A stretch of 64,000 bases of DNA from JBBQNY01 sp038255255 (GTDB taxonomy: Bacteria; Pseudomonadota; Gammaproteobacteria; Xanthomonadales; Ahniellaceae): NCBI GenBank assembly GCA_038255255.1, contig JBBSLL010000001.1, positions 62,001-126,000 on the forward strand, written 5' to 3'. Both the position numbers and the translations under genes were made by a program. Below the pieces are notes generated by a model. It worked only from the letters and a program-made list of their open reading frames with translations, was not told the DNA's origin and did not search any database. This document shows, piece by piece, positions 51,931 to 60,136 of the stretch; the first letter of the stretch is position 1, and each line of letters begins with the position of its first letter.

Positions 51931-54024
51931 TCACTCCAGATGCGGATTGCGCATCGGCTCCACGCCCGCCACATCCGTGCTGGCCGACACGCGCGCGACC
52001 TGCGCTTCGACCTGTTGCCGGATCAACGCATCGAGCGGCACCTTCTGCTGGTCGAGCAGGCGCCGGTATGACCGGATGGCCTCGGCCTTTTTCCCGAGTC
52101 GTACATATGCATTGCCGAGTTCCACGCCGGTGTCTACTTTCTGCGGCATCAGCGCGGCGACTTCCTCGAGGCGCCTCGCCACCAGCGCCCAGTCCTTGCC
52201 GTTTTCCTTGTAGATGTAATCCATCACCCGTTCCGACAAGGCGCCTGCCCGCATGCGCGGTCGCACGAGCGTGCCTTTCCAGATGCCGATGTGGCCGATT
52301 CGGGCTTCCTGTTTCATGTCCTTGAACACTTCGCGCGGATCCCAGTTCCACGCGGGCCACGGCAACGTGCTGGGCATGGTGTAGACGAAGTAACCCTCGA
52401 ATCGACCCTCGACATTGGTGTCGTCGAGCGATTCGACTGGCCGTCGGTAATTGAGCTTCGCCGCGCGGAGCTGCGATTCCCCGACCCAGTAGTCCACGTA
52501 CATGGGCAGTCCGCTTGGCGCAATCTCCTGATCGTGGAATGCGCGGAGCTCGTGGAAGCGCTGGCCGAGATCGAGTCCCTCGTTGCCGAAGTACCGATAG
52601 GCGTTCGAGGTGCCGCCCACCAGTTCGTTGTGGTACTCCCACAGGCGCGGTTCGCGGATCGTCATGGCGAACGCCGTGACCAGCAGCGCTGCGACCGCGG
52701 CGCCTGCGAGGCGCGACCTGCGCTGCCACGCCAGCGCAACCGCGCCGCCGCCGACCATTGCCGCCGCGGCAATCAGCGGGAGCGCGTGCCGCACCCCGCC
52801 CCAGACTCCGCCGGAGCCCGCAAGCGCGAGCAGGTGGAACGCGGAAACGCCGAGCAACGCCCAGAGCATCCACCGCGTGGCACTCGCCAAGCGCGCGCCC
52901 CACAAGAGAAGCCCGCCCAGCGCGGTGAGCAGCATCAGCGCGACGGGCAGCTTGGAAGCGACGATCGCGGGCCACGAGTACCACGGTGCCTTGCCCTGGA
53001 CGCGCTTGCCCCAGATGAAGTGTTCGCTGATGCCGCGACCCTCGACGCCGGTGCGCACGGTGTCGGCGAGTCCCCAGAGATAGGCGCGCGGCAACAGGTG
53101 CCAGCGGTCTGCGAAGGCGATTCCGCCGCGCCAGTGGCCGAGCTTGAGTTCCGCGATCTTGCCTTCGGTGGGGCGATTGAACCCGTCGCTGCCATCGGGC
53201 GCGGCATGGAAGCGGAAGCCGTATTGCGCCCACAACACGACCACGGCCAGCAATCCCACCGCGCACGATTTGCCGACCCGCAGGAGCACGCCGCGCACGC
53301 GTCCTTCGCGCCAGCCGAACGCACACGCGACGAGCAGCACCGCAGCGAGTCCGCCGAGACCCGCGAGCGCCGAGTGCTTCGCGCCGAGCGCAAGCCCCAC
53401 CGCAACGCCGCTGGCGACCACCCAGCGCCACTGCCATGTCGCAGCCAGCAGGCCCGCGGTTACGACCGCGATCATCAACGTCAGCGCGAGCGGCAGGTCG
53501 GTCATCACCACGGGCAGGTGCGCGCCGACCGTGGGCTCGAGTGCGAGGAACACGAGCGTGCCCGCGGCCCACGCCCAACCGCAGGCGTGCCAGAGCAACA
53601 AGCCCAGCGCGAGCAGCAGTACCCCGTGGAAGGCCCACATGGCAAGGCGTGCGGAGGCCTGGGCGCGCTTCGGGTCGTTGTCGACGAACATCGTCTCTTC
53701 GACCCACTTGCGCTCCTGCGTTTTCTCGCTCAACACGGTGGCCGGACGAAGAAGAAACTCGTCAGGCATCGCGCTGCCCACCGCGAGTTTCACCAGCGGC
53801 GGATGCTCCGGATTGAGGTTGAACTCGCCAGTGCGGACGTAGCTCGTGCCGGCCACGATATGCCAGGCCTCATCGATCGTGAAACTGTCGAGCCGCGTGC
53901 CGATGGACGAACGCAGCACCGCCAATGCTGCCAGGACCACGAGGGCGGCGATCCCGAACAGCCTTTGACGGGGCCACCTGGCGCTGGGGATTGCCTGAGG
54001 GAAGCCAGAGTTCTCGTCGCGCAT
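51931..54024 (-). CDS. PMT/ArnT-like membrane glycosyltransferase with TPR-like tail
   Basis: A 697-residue protein with about 11 transmembrane helices over residues 20-470. The acidic pair in FTIDEAWHIVAGTSY followed by LNPEHPPLVKL is the GT39/83-type signature for lipid-linked sugar donors. The periplasmic C-terminal part (about 470-690) ends with a TPR-like helical segment (GVELGNAYVRLGKKAEAIRSYRRLL). It would transfer a sugar to a protein or envelope glycan. No partner synthesis genes are adjacent. Confidence 0.85.
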   Translation of the reverse strand: MRDENSGFPQAIPSARWPRQRLFGIAALVVLAALAVLRSSIGTRLDSFTIDEAWHIVAGTSYVRTGEFNLNPEHPPLVKLAVGSAMPDEFLLRPATVLSEKTQERKWVEETMFVDNDPKRAQASARLAMWAFHGVLLLALGLLLWHACGWAWAAGTLVFLALEPTVGAHLPVVMTDLPLALTLMIAVVTAGLLAATWQWRWVVASGVAVGLALGAKHSALAGLGGLAAVLLVACAFGWREGRVRGVLLRVGKSCAVGLLAVVVLWAQYGFRFHAAPDGSDGFNRPTEGKIAELKLGHWRGGIAFADRWHLLPRAYLWGLADTVRTGVEGRGISEHFIWGKRVQGKAPWYSWPAIVASKLPVALMLLTALGGLLLWGARLASATRWMLWALLGVSAFHLLALAGSGGVWGGVRHALPLIAAAAMVGGGAVALAWQRRSRLAGAAVAALLVTAFAMTIREPRLWEYHNELVGGTSNAYRYFGNEGLDLGQRFHELRAFHDQEIAPSGLPMYVDYWVGESQLRAAKLNYRRPVESLDDTNVEGRFEGYFVYTMPSTLPWPAWNWDPREVFKDMKQEARIGHIGIWKGTLVRPRMRAGALSERVMDYIYKENGKDWALVARRLEEVAALMPQKVDTGVELGNAYVRLGKKAEAIRSYRRLLDQQKVPLDALIRQQVEAQVARVSASTDVAGVEPMRNPHLE

Positions 54025-54428
54025 GCGTGCGTATCCGAAGCCGCGGGTTACTTGTTCAAAACGAGCTTTGCCCGTCGCAGGTGCCAGAGAAGTTCCCGAT
54101 AATTTACGTGACGTCCATCACAGTTTGAGTTGATCACGCGGATCGAATTGTGACCGCTTCCAGATGGCGCTTTTACTTCTGGCCAGCCTTTTTCGCGTCG
54201 ACGGATCATCAGGCGAAGTCCGAATCGTCCAAGGCGACACATCCTGCGCCTGTCACTGCAGGAAACATGCTGCATTGCAGGATGACACCTGGAATACCCG
54301 CCCCTAGGCTCGCGCAGGTTTTGTGTCGTCGGGGCGACAACGCAGCGCGGCAGTCCTCCAACGGAGCGGCGAGATCACTCGACGAGCTCCATCCCTCTGG
54401 GTCCAAAAGTCACAGGAGTCTCGAATCA
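54025..54428. other. 404-base gap, promoter region for the subtilase
   Basis: No gene seen. It separates the divergent glycosyltransferase and subtilase genes, so it must hold both promoters. The sequence is AT-richer around 54090-54150 (CCGATAATTTACGTGACGTC) but I cannot place a convincing -35/-10 pair. An in-frame extension upstream of the subtilase start is open but not protein-like. Confidence 0.5.
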
Positions 54429-55787
54429 GTGAAATCCACTACACGTCGTGTGTCGCTGCTGTCCGTCGCCATCGTTGGCGCGCTCGGTGTCTCGTCGGCC
54501 TTTGCCGGCGGACGTTCCGACCTGGTACTCGAAGCGCTCGGCAATGGCACTTCGCATATTCCCGGCGAGCTGCTCGTGCAGTTCAAGCCTGGCACCAGTG
54601 ACGCCGACGCCCGCGCGGTTCGCGCCGGCGTGAACGCCGAGCGCCTGCAGGTTGTGCACAACGGCCCGGGCGGCCGCCTCGAGTTGCTGCGCATGGCACC
54701 GGGAATTGCCGTCTCTGACGCGGTGCGCGGTCTCGAAGGTGATGACGCCGTCGAGTTCGCTGAACCGAACTGGGTCTACTACCACAGCGCAACCTCCAAC
54801 GACACGTACTACACCAGCAACTCCTTGTACGGCATGTACGGCGACGCCACGACCCCGGCCAATCAGTTCGGTTCGCAGGCGGGCGAGGCGTGGGCGGCTG
54901 GCCATACCAACTGCGGCAGTGTCTACGTCGGCATCATCGACGAAGGCTACATGTACACGCACGAGGACCTGGCTGCCAACGCCGGGACCACGGGTGACGT
55001 ACCGGGCAACGGCGTCGACGACAACAACAATGGATTTATCGACGACACCTACGGGTGGGACTTCGACGGCGGCAATAACACGGTGTTCGACGGCCTCAAC
55101 GACGATCACGGTACGCATGTCGCGGGCACCATCGGCGGCGTGGGCGGCAACGGCAAGGGCGTGGCGGGCGTCTGCTGGAGCGTTAAGCTGATCGGCGCCA
55201 AGTTCCTGGGACGTAACGGCGGCACGACAGCCAACGCAATCGCCGCAGTTGATTACATGACGGGCCTGAAAAACAAGGGAATGAACCTGGTTGCCACCAA
55301 CAATTCATGGGGTGGCGGTGGTTTCTCGCAGGGCCTCAAGGACGCGATCTCTCGCGCCAACACCGCGGACGTCCTGTTTATCGCCGCCGCGGGCAACTCG
55401 GGCGCCAACAACGACACAACGGCAAGCTATCCGAGCAATTACGACGTCCCCAACGTGATCGCCGTTGCGGCGACCACGAGCACGGGCGCTCTCGCAGGTT
55501 ACTCGCAGTACGGCGCAGTGACGGTGGATCTCGGTGCCCCGGGCTCGGGAATCTGGTCGTCGGTTCCGAAGCGGGTGTCGGGCAATGTTGTATCGGGCTA
55601 CGCGAGCTACAACGGGACCTCCATGGCCACGCCTCACGTGTCGGGAGCGGCAGCGTTGTACTCGGCGTACCACGCGGGCGCAACTGCAGCGCAGATCAAG
55701 AGCGCAATCCTCAGCACAGTCGTTCCGACGCCATCGCTCAACGGAAAGACTGTGACGGGCGGCCGCTTGAACGTCAGCTCCTTCTGA
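54429..55787 (+). CDS. Secreted subtilisin-family (S8) serine protease
   Basis: A 452-residue protease. I choose the GTG at 54429, preceded by AGGAG, which gives a signal peptide (VSLLSVAIVGALGVSSAFAGG). A propeptide (residues about 40-120, IPGELLVQFKPGTSDADARA) precedes the catalytic domain with the Asp in GIIDEGYMYTHEDL, the His in DDHGTHVAGTI and the Ser in NGTSMATPHVSG. The Asp motif reads IDEG where IDTG or IDSG is usual. There is no C-terminal pre-peptidase domain. A strong terminator follows 30 bases later. Confidence 0.94.
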   Translation: MKSTTRRVSLLSVAIVGALGVSSAFAGGRSDLVLEALGNGTSHIPGELLVQFKPGTSDADARAVRAGVNAERLQVVHNGPGGRLELLRMAPGIAVSDAVRGLEGDDAVEFAEPNWVYYHSATSNDTYYTSNSLYGMYGDATTPANQFGSQAGEAWAAGHTNCGSVYVGIIDEGYMYTHEDLAANAGTTGDVPGNGVDDNNNGFIDDTYGWDFDGGNNTVFDGLNDDHGTHVAGTIGGVGGNGKGVAGVCWSVKLIGAKFLGRNGGTTANAIAAVDYMTGLKNKGMNLVATNNSWGGGGFSQGLKDAISRANTADVLFIAAAGNSGANNDTTASYPSNYDVPNVIAVAATTSTGALAGYSQYGAVTVDLGAPGSGIWSSVPKRVSGNVVSGYASYNGTSMATPHVSGAAALYSAYHAGATAAQIKSAILSTVVPTPSLNGKTVTGGRLNVSSF

Positions 55788-55817
55788 CGCCAGGCAAGCT
55801 CCTCACTGCATGACGAA

Positions 55818-55843
55818 GGGCCCGGTCATCCGGGCCCTTTTTT
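55818..55843 (+). terminator. Rho-independent terminator of the subtilase gene
   Basis: An 8-base perfect stem (GGGCCCGG with CCGGGCCC), a TCAT tetraloop and six T residues, 30 bases after the stop codon. Confidence 0.95.
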
Positions 55844-56009
55844 ATGGTTCGCCCCCCAACTCCGGGGAAGGACGCAAGCCGGCACCGAAGAGTGTGACCG
55901 CCGCCCCCGATCTGCTACGCCGGCAGGGTTCGAGACGCGTTGCGGGTTGCCCGCTCTCGTATCCGAAGGCATTCTTCTCTTCCCGGCGGGAATTCAAGAG
56001 GGGTGCGAG

Positions 56010-56513
56010 ATGGTGTCTTCGGTCCTTGTTGCTTTGGCGGCACTCGTGGCTTCCGCTGCCGGTTCCGGCGCCGTTGCAGAAGCCACGGCCCCGGTTGCAG
56101 AACCGGCGCTGACGGCGACGTTCGCCGATTCGTCACTGAAGTGGGGACCCTGTCCCGAATTCATTCCGGCAGGTTGCGAGATTGCCGTGCTGCACGGAGA
56201 CCCCGCCAAAGCCAACGCCGACGTGTTCTTCAAGGTGCCGGCCGACTTCACGATTCCGCGCCACTGGCACACATCCGCGGAGCGCATGGTGTTGGTTTCG
56301 GGCGAGTTGCACGTGACGTATCAGGGGCAGGCGACCCGCGTCATGAAGGCCGGCACCTACGCGTATGGCCCGGCGAAGGTCGCGCACGAAGCGCATTGTG
56401 CAAAGGGCGCGCCATGCGTGCTTTTCATCGCCTTCGAAGGCCCGGTCGATGCCGTGTCGAGTGAAGCGCCCGCGACCTCCGCCGCACCTGCTCCGGGGGA
56501 CAACGGGAAATAG
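56010..56513 (+). CDS. Exported cupin-domain protein
   Basis: A 167-residue protein with a signal peptide (VLVALAALVASAAGSGAVA). The cupin core has the metal-binding HWH in FTIPRHWHTSAERMVLVSGEL with the Glu, and a second His pair in KVAHEAHC. AGAGGGG precedes the ATG at 56010; an in-frame ATG 21 codons upstream is less likely. Substrate unknown; a similar fold occurs in exported dioxygenases and binding proteins. The C-terminal 20 residues are Ala/Pro-rich. Confidence 0.85.
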   Translation: MVSSVLVALAALVASAAGSGAVAEATAPVAEPALTATFADSSLKWGPCPEFIPAGCEIAVLHGDPAKANADVFFKVPADFTIPRHWHTSAERMVLVSGELHVTYQGQATRVMKAGTYAYGPAKVAHEAHCAKGAPCVLFIAFEGPVDAVSSEAPATSAAPAPGDNGK

Positions 56514-56521
56514 CGAGCGGA

Positions 56522-56902
56522 TCAATCCCGCTTGAGCAGGGTCTTGAGATTCGCGAAGGGATTGCTGGTGGCCGCTGCGGGCCTGTCCTCGGCATCGAGC
56601 GCGCTGCCGCCGGTATGGTCGATGTACCGCGAGTGCTCGTTGTCGTGGCAATAGACGCAGAGCAGCTCCCAATTGCTGCCATCGGGCGGATTGAAGTCGT
56701 GATCGTGGTTGCGGTGGTGCACGGTGAGTTCGCGCAGATTGGTGCGCGTGAACTCGCGCGCACAGCGGCCGCAGATCCACGGATACATCTTGAGCGCGCG
56801 TTCGCGGTAGCCCTGGTCGCGCAGCTCTGCATCGCGGCGCGCCTGCTGGACGATCCGGTCCAGCGCGGCCTCGCTTCCGGGGATCCGCTTGCCGATCGAC
56901 AT
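56522..56902 (-). CDS. yajD: HNH nuclease, YajD-like
   Basis: A 126-residue HNH endonuclease. It has two CxxC zinc pairs (WICGRCAREF and LLCVYCHDNEH) and the catalytic His residues in LTVHHRNHDHDFN, all typical of YajD. The family's cellular role is not known. It is convergent with the cupin gene, eight bases apart, and divergent from the FG-GAP gene. Confidence 0.9.
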   Translation of the reverse strand: MSIGKRIPGSEAALDRIVQQARRDAELRDQGYRERALKMYPWICGRCAREFTRTNLRELTVHHRNHDHDFNPPDGSNWELLCVYCHDNEHSRYIDHTGGSALDAEDRPAAATSNPFANLKTLLKRD

Positions 56903-57017
56903 AGGTTCCTCTCATCGCAGCTGGGGCTGAATTCACAGTCTGACCACATCACGTCGCCACGCCAACACGGATCGATACAGGGTATCGTGGCGGCCCTTTC
57001 GTAAGCACAGTGCGCCG

Positions 57018-59585
57018 ATGCGCAGCTTCTTTCTGCTCCTGCTCCCACTGCTTTGCAGCGCGGCGCTTGCCGCACCGGGAGATGCGCCACGGCACCCGGC
57101 GCGGCTTGTGCAAGGGACGTTCCACTCTGCTTCCGACCAGCAAGCGTTCCAGAACGCTCTGGCGAAGTCGTTTGGCGGCGAAATTCGAATTTCTCCCGAG
57201 AGCGTCGCCTCCGGAGATGGCGCGGAGTTTGATCGCTTCGGGCACTCGGTCGCGTTGTCCGGCGACACCGCGCTTGTTGGAGTGCCGTTCGATGACACGC
57301 TGGCGGGTGAAAATGCTGGATCCGTCTACGTGTTCACGCGCAACGGCACCGCGTGGACGCAGCAGACCAAGCTTTCCGCTGCGGACGGCGCAGAACGCGA
57401 TTTCTTCGGCTACTCGCTGGCGTTTTCCGGCGATACCGCGCTGGTGGGTGCAAGCTTCGACAGTTCGGCGACCGAAATCAGCGTTGGTTCGGTCTATGTC
57501 TTCACGCGCAGCGCAAACGTGTGGACGCAGCAGGCAAAGCTCACCGCCAGCGATGGGGCGGGGGGCGATGATTTCGGTATCTCGGTCGCGCTGTCTGGCG
57601 ACATCGCACTGGTGGGTGCAAATCGTGACGACATGCCAGGAGCTTTCGATGTCGGTTCGGCCTACGTTTTCACGCGCAGCGGCACTGTTTGGACCCAACA
57701 GGCCAAGCTCATCGCCGGCGATGGAGCGCAATACGACGAGTTCGGTATTTCGGTCGCGTTGTCGGGCGACACGGCGCTGGTCGGGTCGCTTCGAGGCGAC
57801 ACGCCGACAGCAATGGATGCCGGTTCGGTCTACGTTTTCGCCCGCAACGGCGCAGTGTGGACGTTGCAGACGAAACTCACCGCGAGCGATGGCACTCAGA
57901 ACGAACAATTCGGGTCCTCGCTTGGTTTGTCCGGCGACACTGCACTGGTGGGGGCCCTCGCAGACGACACACCCGCCGGCCCCGATGCCGGTTCGGCCTT
58001 CGTGTTCACCCGCAGCGGCACCGCATGGACGCAGCAAGCCCGGCTCACCGCCGACGATGGCGCGGCAGGGGACTTGTTCGGCAACTCGGTGGCACTCTCC
58101 GGCGACACGGCACTGGTAGGCGCCTTTTTCCACAATTCGCCAGTCAGTGAAAATGCCGGTTCGGCCTACGTCTTCACCCGTAGCGGCAATGTGTGGTCGC
58201 AGCAGAGCAAACTCATCGCAAGCGATGGTGATCGGGCCGATCAGTTCGGCATCGCGGTCGCGCTGTCCGGGGACACCGCGGTCGTGGGGGCGAACTTCGA
58301 CGACACGTCAGCAGGCGCCAGGGCCGGTTCGGCCCATGTTTTCACGCGCAGCGGAACCGTTTGGTCGCAGCAGGTCAAACTCACCGCGGGCGATGGCGGG
58401 GCAGGAGATCAGTTCGGTTACTCGGTGGCCTTGTCTGGCGACACCGCGCTGGTGGGGGCGAACCTCGATGACAAGCAGGCACCCACGGATAACAGTACGG
58501 ATGCAGGGTCGGCCGTCGTCTTCATCCGCAACGGCACGGAATGGACGCAGCAGGCTAAGCTCATGGCGGACGACGAGTTCGGAGCCAACGACTGGTTTGG
58601 AAACTCGGTCGCGCTCGACGGCGACACAGCCCTCGTGGGGGCAGTCTTTGACGACACGTCGACGAGCCCCGATGTCGGTTCGGCTTACGTTTTTACGCGC
58701 AACGGCAGCGTGTGGTCGCAGCAGGCAAAGCTGACCGCCGCCGATGGGGCAGCGGACGATCTGTTCGGCTACTCAGTCGCGCTGTCCGGTGACACGGCGC
58801 TGGTGGGGGCGCGACTGGACGACGCGCCCGGTGCGGTTGACATAGGTTCGGCCTACGTCTTCATCCGCAGTGACGCGGTGTGGACGCAGCAGGCCAAGCT
58901 CACTGCACGCGATGGGGCGACGGTCGATCAGTTCGGAAACTCAGTGGCACTGGACGGCGACACCGCACTTGTTGGGGCTTTCCAACCCGGGCCGCAAGAC
59001 GCCGATGTCGGTGCCGCCTATGTCTTTGCCCGCAGCGGCGACGTGTGGACACAGCAGGCCAAGTTGACAGCGGACGATGCAGCGTACGGCCATTTGTTCG
59101 GACACTCCGTCGCGCTCTCGGGCGACACTGCGCTGGTTGGGGCAGTTGGAAGCAACGCGCCGACAGCCAACTTCGCCGGTTCCGCATATGTCTTTACACG
59201 CAGCGGCAACGTATGGATGCACCAGGCCAAGCTCAACGCCGGCGATGCAGCGCCGGGCGATCAGTTCGGTCACTCCGTTGCGCTGGTCGGCAATACCGCG
59301 GTCGTGGGGGCGCCTTTCGACGACGCGCCGACACAGATCGATGTTGGGTCGGCCTATGTATTCACCCGAAGCGGCACGGGTTGGACGCCGCGCGTGAAGC
59401 TCACAGCCAGCGATGGGCGAGAGAATGACCAGTTCGGCTATTCGGTCGCCGTGTCGGGAGTCACCGCACTGGTAGGAGCGTATCTCGACGACAGCGCCGT
59501 GTCCGGCAATGCGGATGTGGGTTCGGCGTACCTCTATTCGGACAACTCCATGATCTTCTGGGACGGATTCGAGAGTGTCCCGTGA
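57018..59585 (+). CDS. Secreted FG-GAP/beta-propeller repeat protein
   Basis: An 855-residue protein with a signal peptide (FFLLLLPLLCSAALA). It has 14 copies of a repeat of about 52-56 residues with the core FGxSVALSGDTALVGA and SxYVFTRxGxxWTQQAKLxAxDGA. These are integrin-like FG-GAP units that form seven-bladed propellers, so 14 units could make two propellers. The end MIFWDGFESVP has the IFxxGFE motif also seen at the C-terminus of the protein at 60137-62293. Role unknown; surface binding or adhesion is plausible. Confidence 0.88.
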   Translation: MRSFFLLLLPLLCSAALAAPGDAPRHPARLVQGTFHSASDQQAFQNALAKSFGGEIRISPESVASGDGAEFDRFGHSVALSGDTALVGVPFDDTLAGENAGSVYVFTRNGTAWTQQTKLSAADGAERDFFGYSLAFSGDTALVGASFDSSATEISVGSVYVFTRSANVWTQQAKLTASDGAGGDDFGISVALSGDIALVGANRDDMPGAFDVGSAYVFTRSGTVWTQQAKLIAGDGAQYDEFGISVALSGDTALVGSLRGDTPTAMDAGSVYVFARNGAVWTLQTKLTASDGTQNEQFGSSLGLSGDTALVGALADDTPAGPDAGSAFVFTRSGTAWTQQARLTADDGAAGDLFGNSVALSGDTALVGAFFHNSPVSENAGSAYVFTRSGNVWSQQSKLIASDGDRADQFGIAVALSGDTAVVGANFDDTSAGARAGSAHVFTRSGTVWSQQVKLTAGDGGAGDQFGYSVALSGDTALVGANLDDKQAPTDNSTDAGSAVVFIRNGTEWTQQAKLMADDEFGANDWFGNSVALDGDTALVGAVFDDTSTSPDVGSAYVFTRNGSVWSQQAKLTAADGAADDLFGYSVALSGDTALVGARLDDAPGAVDIGSAYVFIRSDAVWTQQAKLTARDGATVDQFGNSVALDGDTALVGAFQPGPQDADVGAAYVFARSGDVWTQQAKLTADDAAYGHLFGHSVALSGDTALVGAVGSNAPTANFAGSAYVFTRSGNVWMHQAKLNAGDAAPGDQFGHSVALVGNTAVVGAPFDDAPTQIDVGSAYVFTRSGTGWTPRVKLTASDGRENDQFGYSVAVSGVTALVGAYLDDSAVSGNADVGSAYLYSDNSMIFWDGFESVP

Positions 59586-59764
59586 GTTCTGTGAACGTGG
59601 GGATGTAGCGAAATTCGCGTGCGCGGCAACTCACGCGGTGTCGGCGATAGTGCGTTTTGCAACCGGAACGGCGATTTCAGCGCAGCCCCGCTGTGGCTTC
59701 CGGGGATCGAGCGCGCCGGAGTAGAGTCGCGATTCCGTCGCCGACATTGAGGGAGAAGCGTGCC

Positions 59765-60037
59765 ATGCCGAAGTTCGTGATCGAGCGGGATATTCCGGGC
59801 GCGGGCAACCTGTCGCCACAGGAACTCAAGGGCATTTCGCAGACGTCATGTGGCGTGCTCAGCGCCATGGGTCCGCAGATCCAGTGGCTCCAGAGTTACG
59901 TGACGGGTGACAAGGTCTATTGCGTGTACATCGCGCCGGACGAGAAGACTGTGCGGGAACACGCCCAGCGGGGAGGCTTCCCGGCCAACCGCGTTTCGCA
60001 GGTCTCGTCGATTATCGACCCGACGACCGCGGAGTAG
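59765..60037 (+). CDS. DUF4242 (SCO4226-like) small protein
   Basis: A 90-residue protein. It starts PKFVIERDIPGAGNLSPQELK, then GPQIQWLQSYVTGDKVYCVYIAPDE and HAQRGGFPANRVSQV. This is the DUF4242 family; a Streptomyces member binds nickel. The ATG at 59765 follows GAGAAGCG. A frame open upstream is shadow. Confidence 0.88.
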   Translation: MPKFVIERDIPGAGNLSPQELKGISQTSCGVLSAMGPQIQWLQSYVTGDKVYCVYIAPDEKTVREHAQRGGFPANRVSQVSSIIDPTTAE

Positions 60038-60136
60038 CGGCAGGACCGCGTGCCCCGGTTCCGGCCGGGGCGCCGATCAAGCAGCATCATTCCGGTGGAG
60101 TATCGTGGGCGCACGATCGCCGGGCGGGGGACGCCG

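Noticed and set aside
56973..56987. CGATAC/GTATCG inverted repeat before the FG-GAP gene as an operator
   Set aside because: Six-base arms are too short to distinguish from chance without a second copy or conservation.
57018..59585. Repetitive DNA that could look like a CRISPR or tandem-repeat locus
   Set aside because: The repetition is in-frame coding for FG-GAP protein units with a signal peptide and a normal stop.
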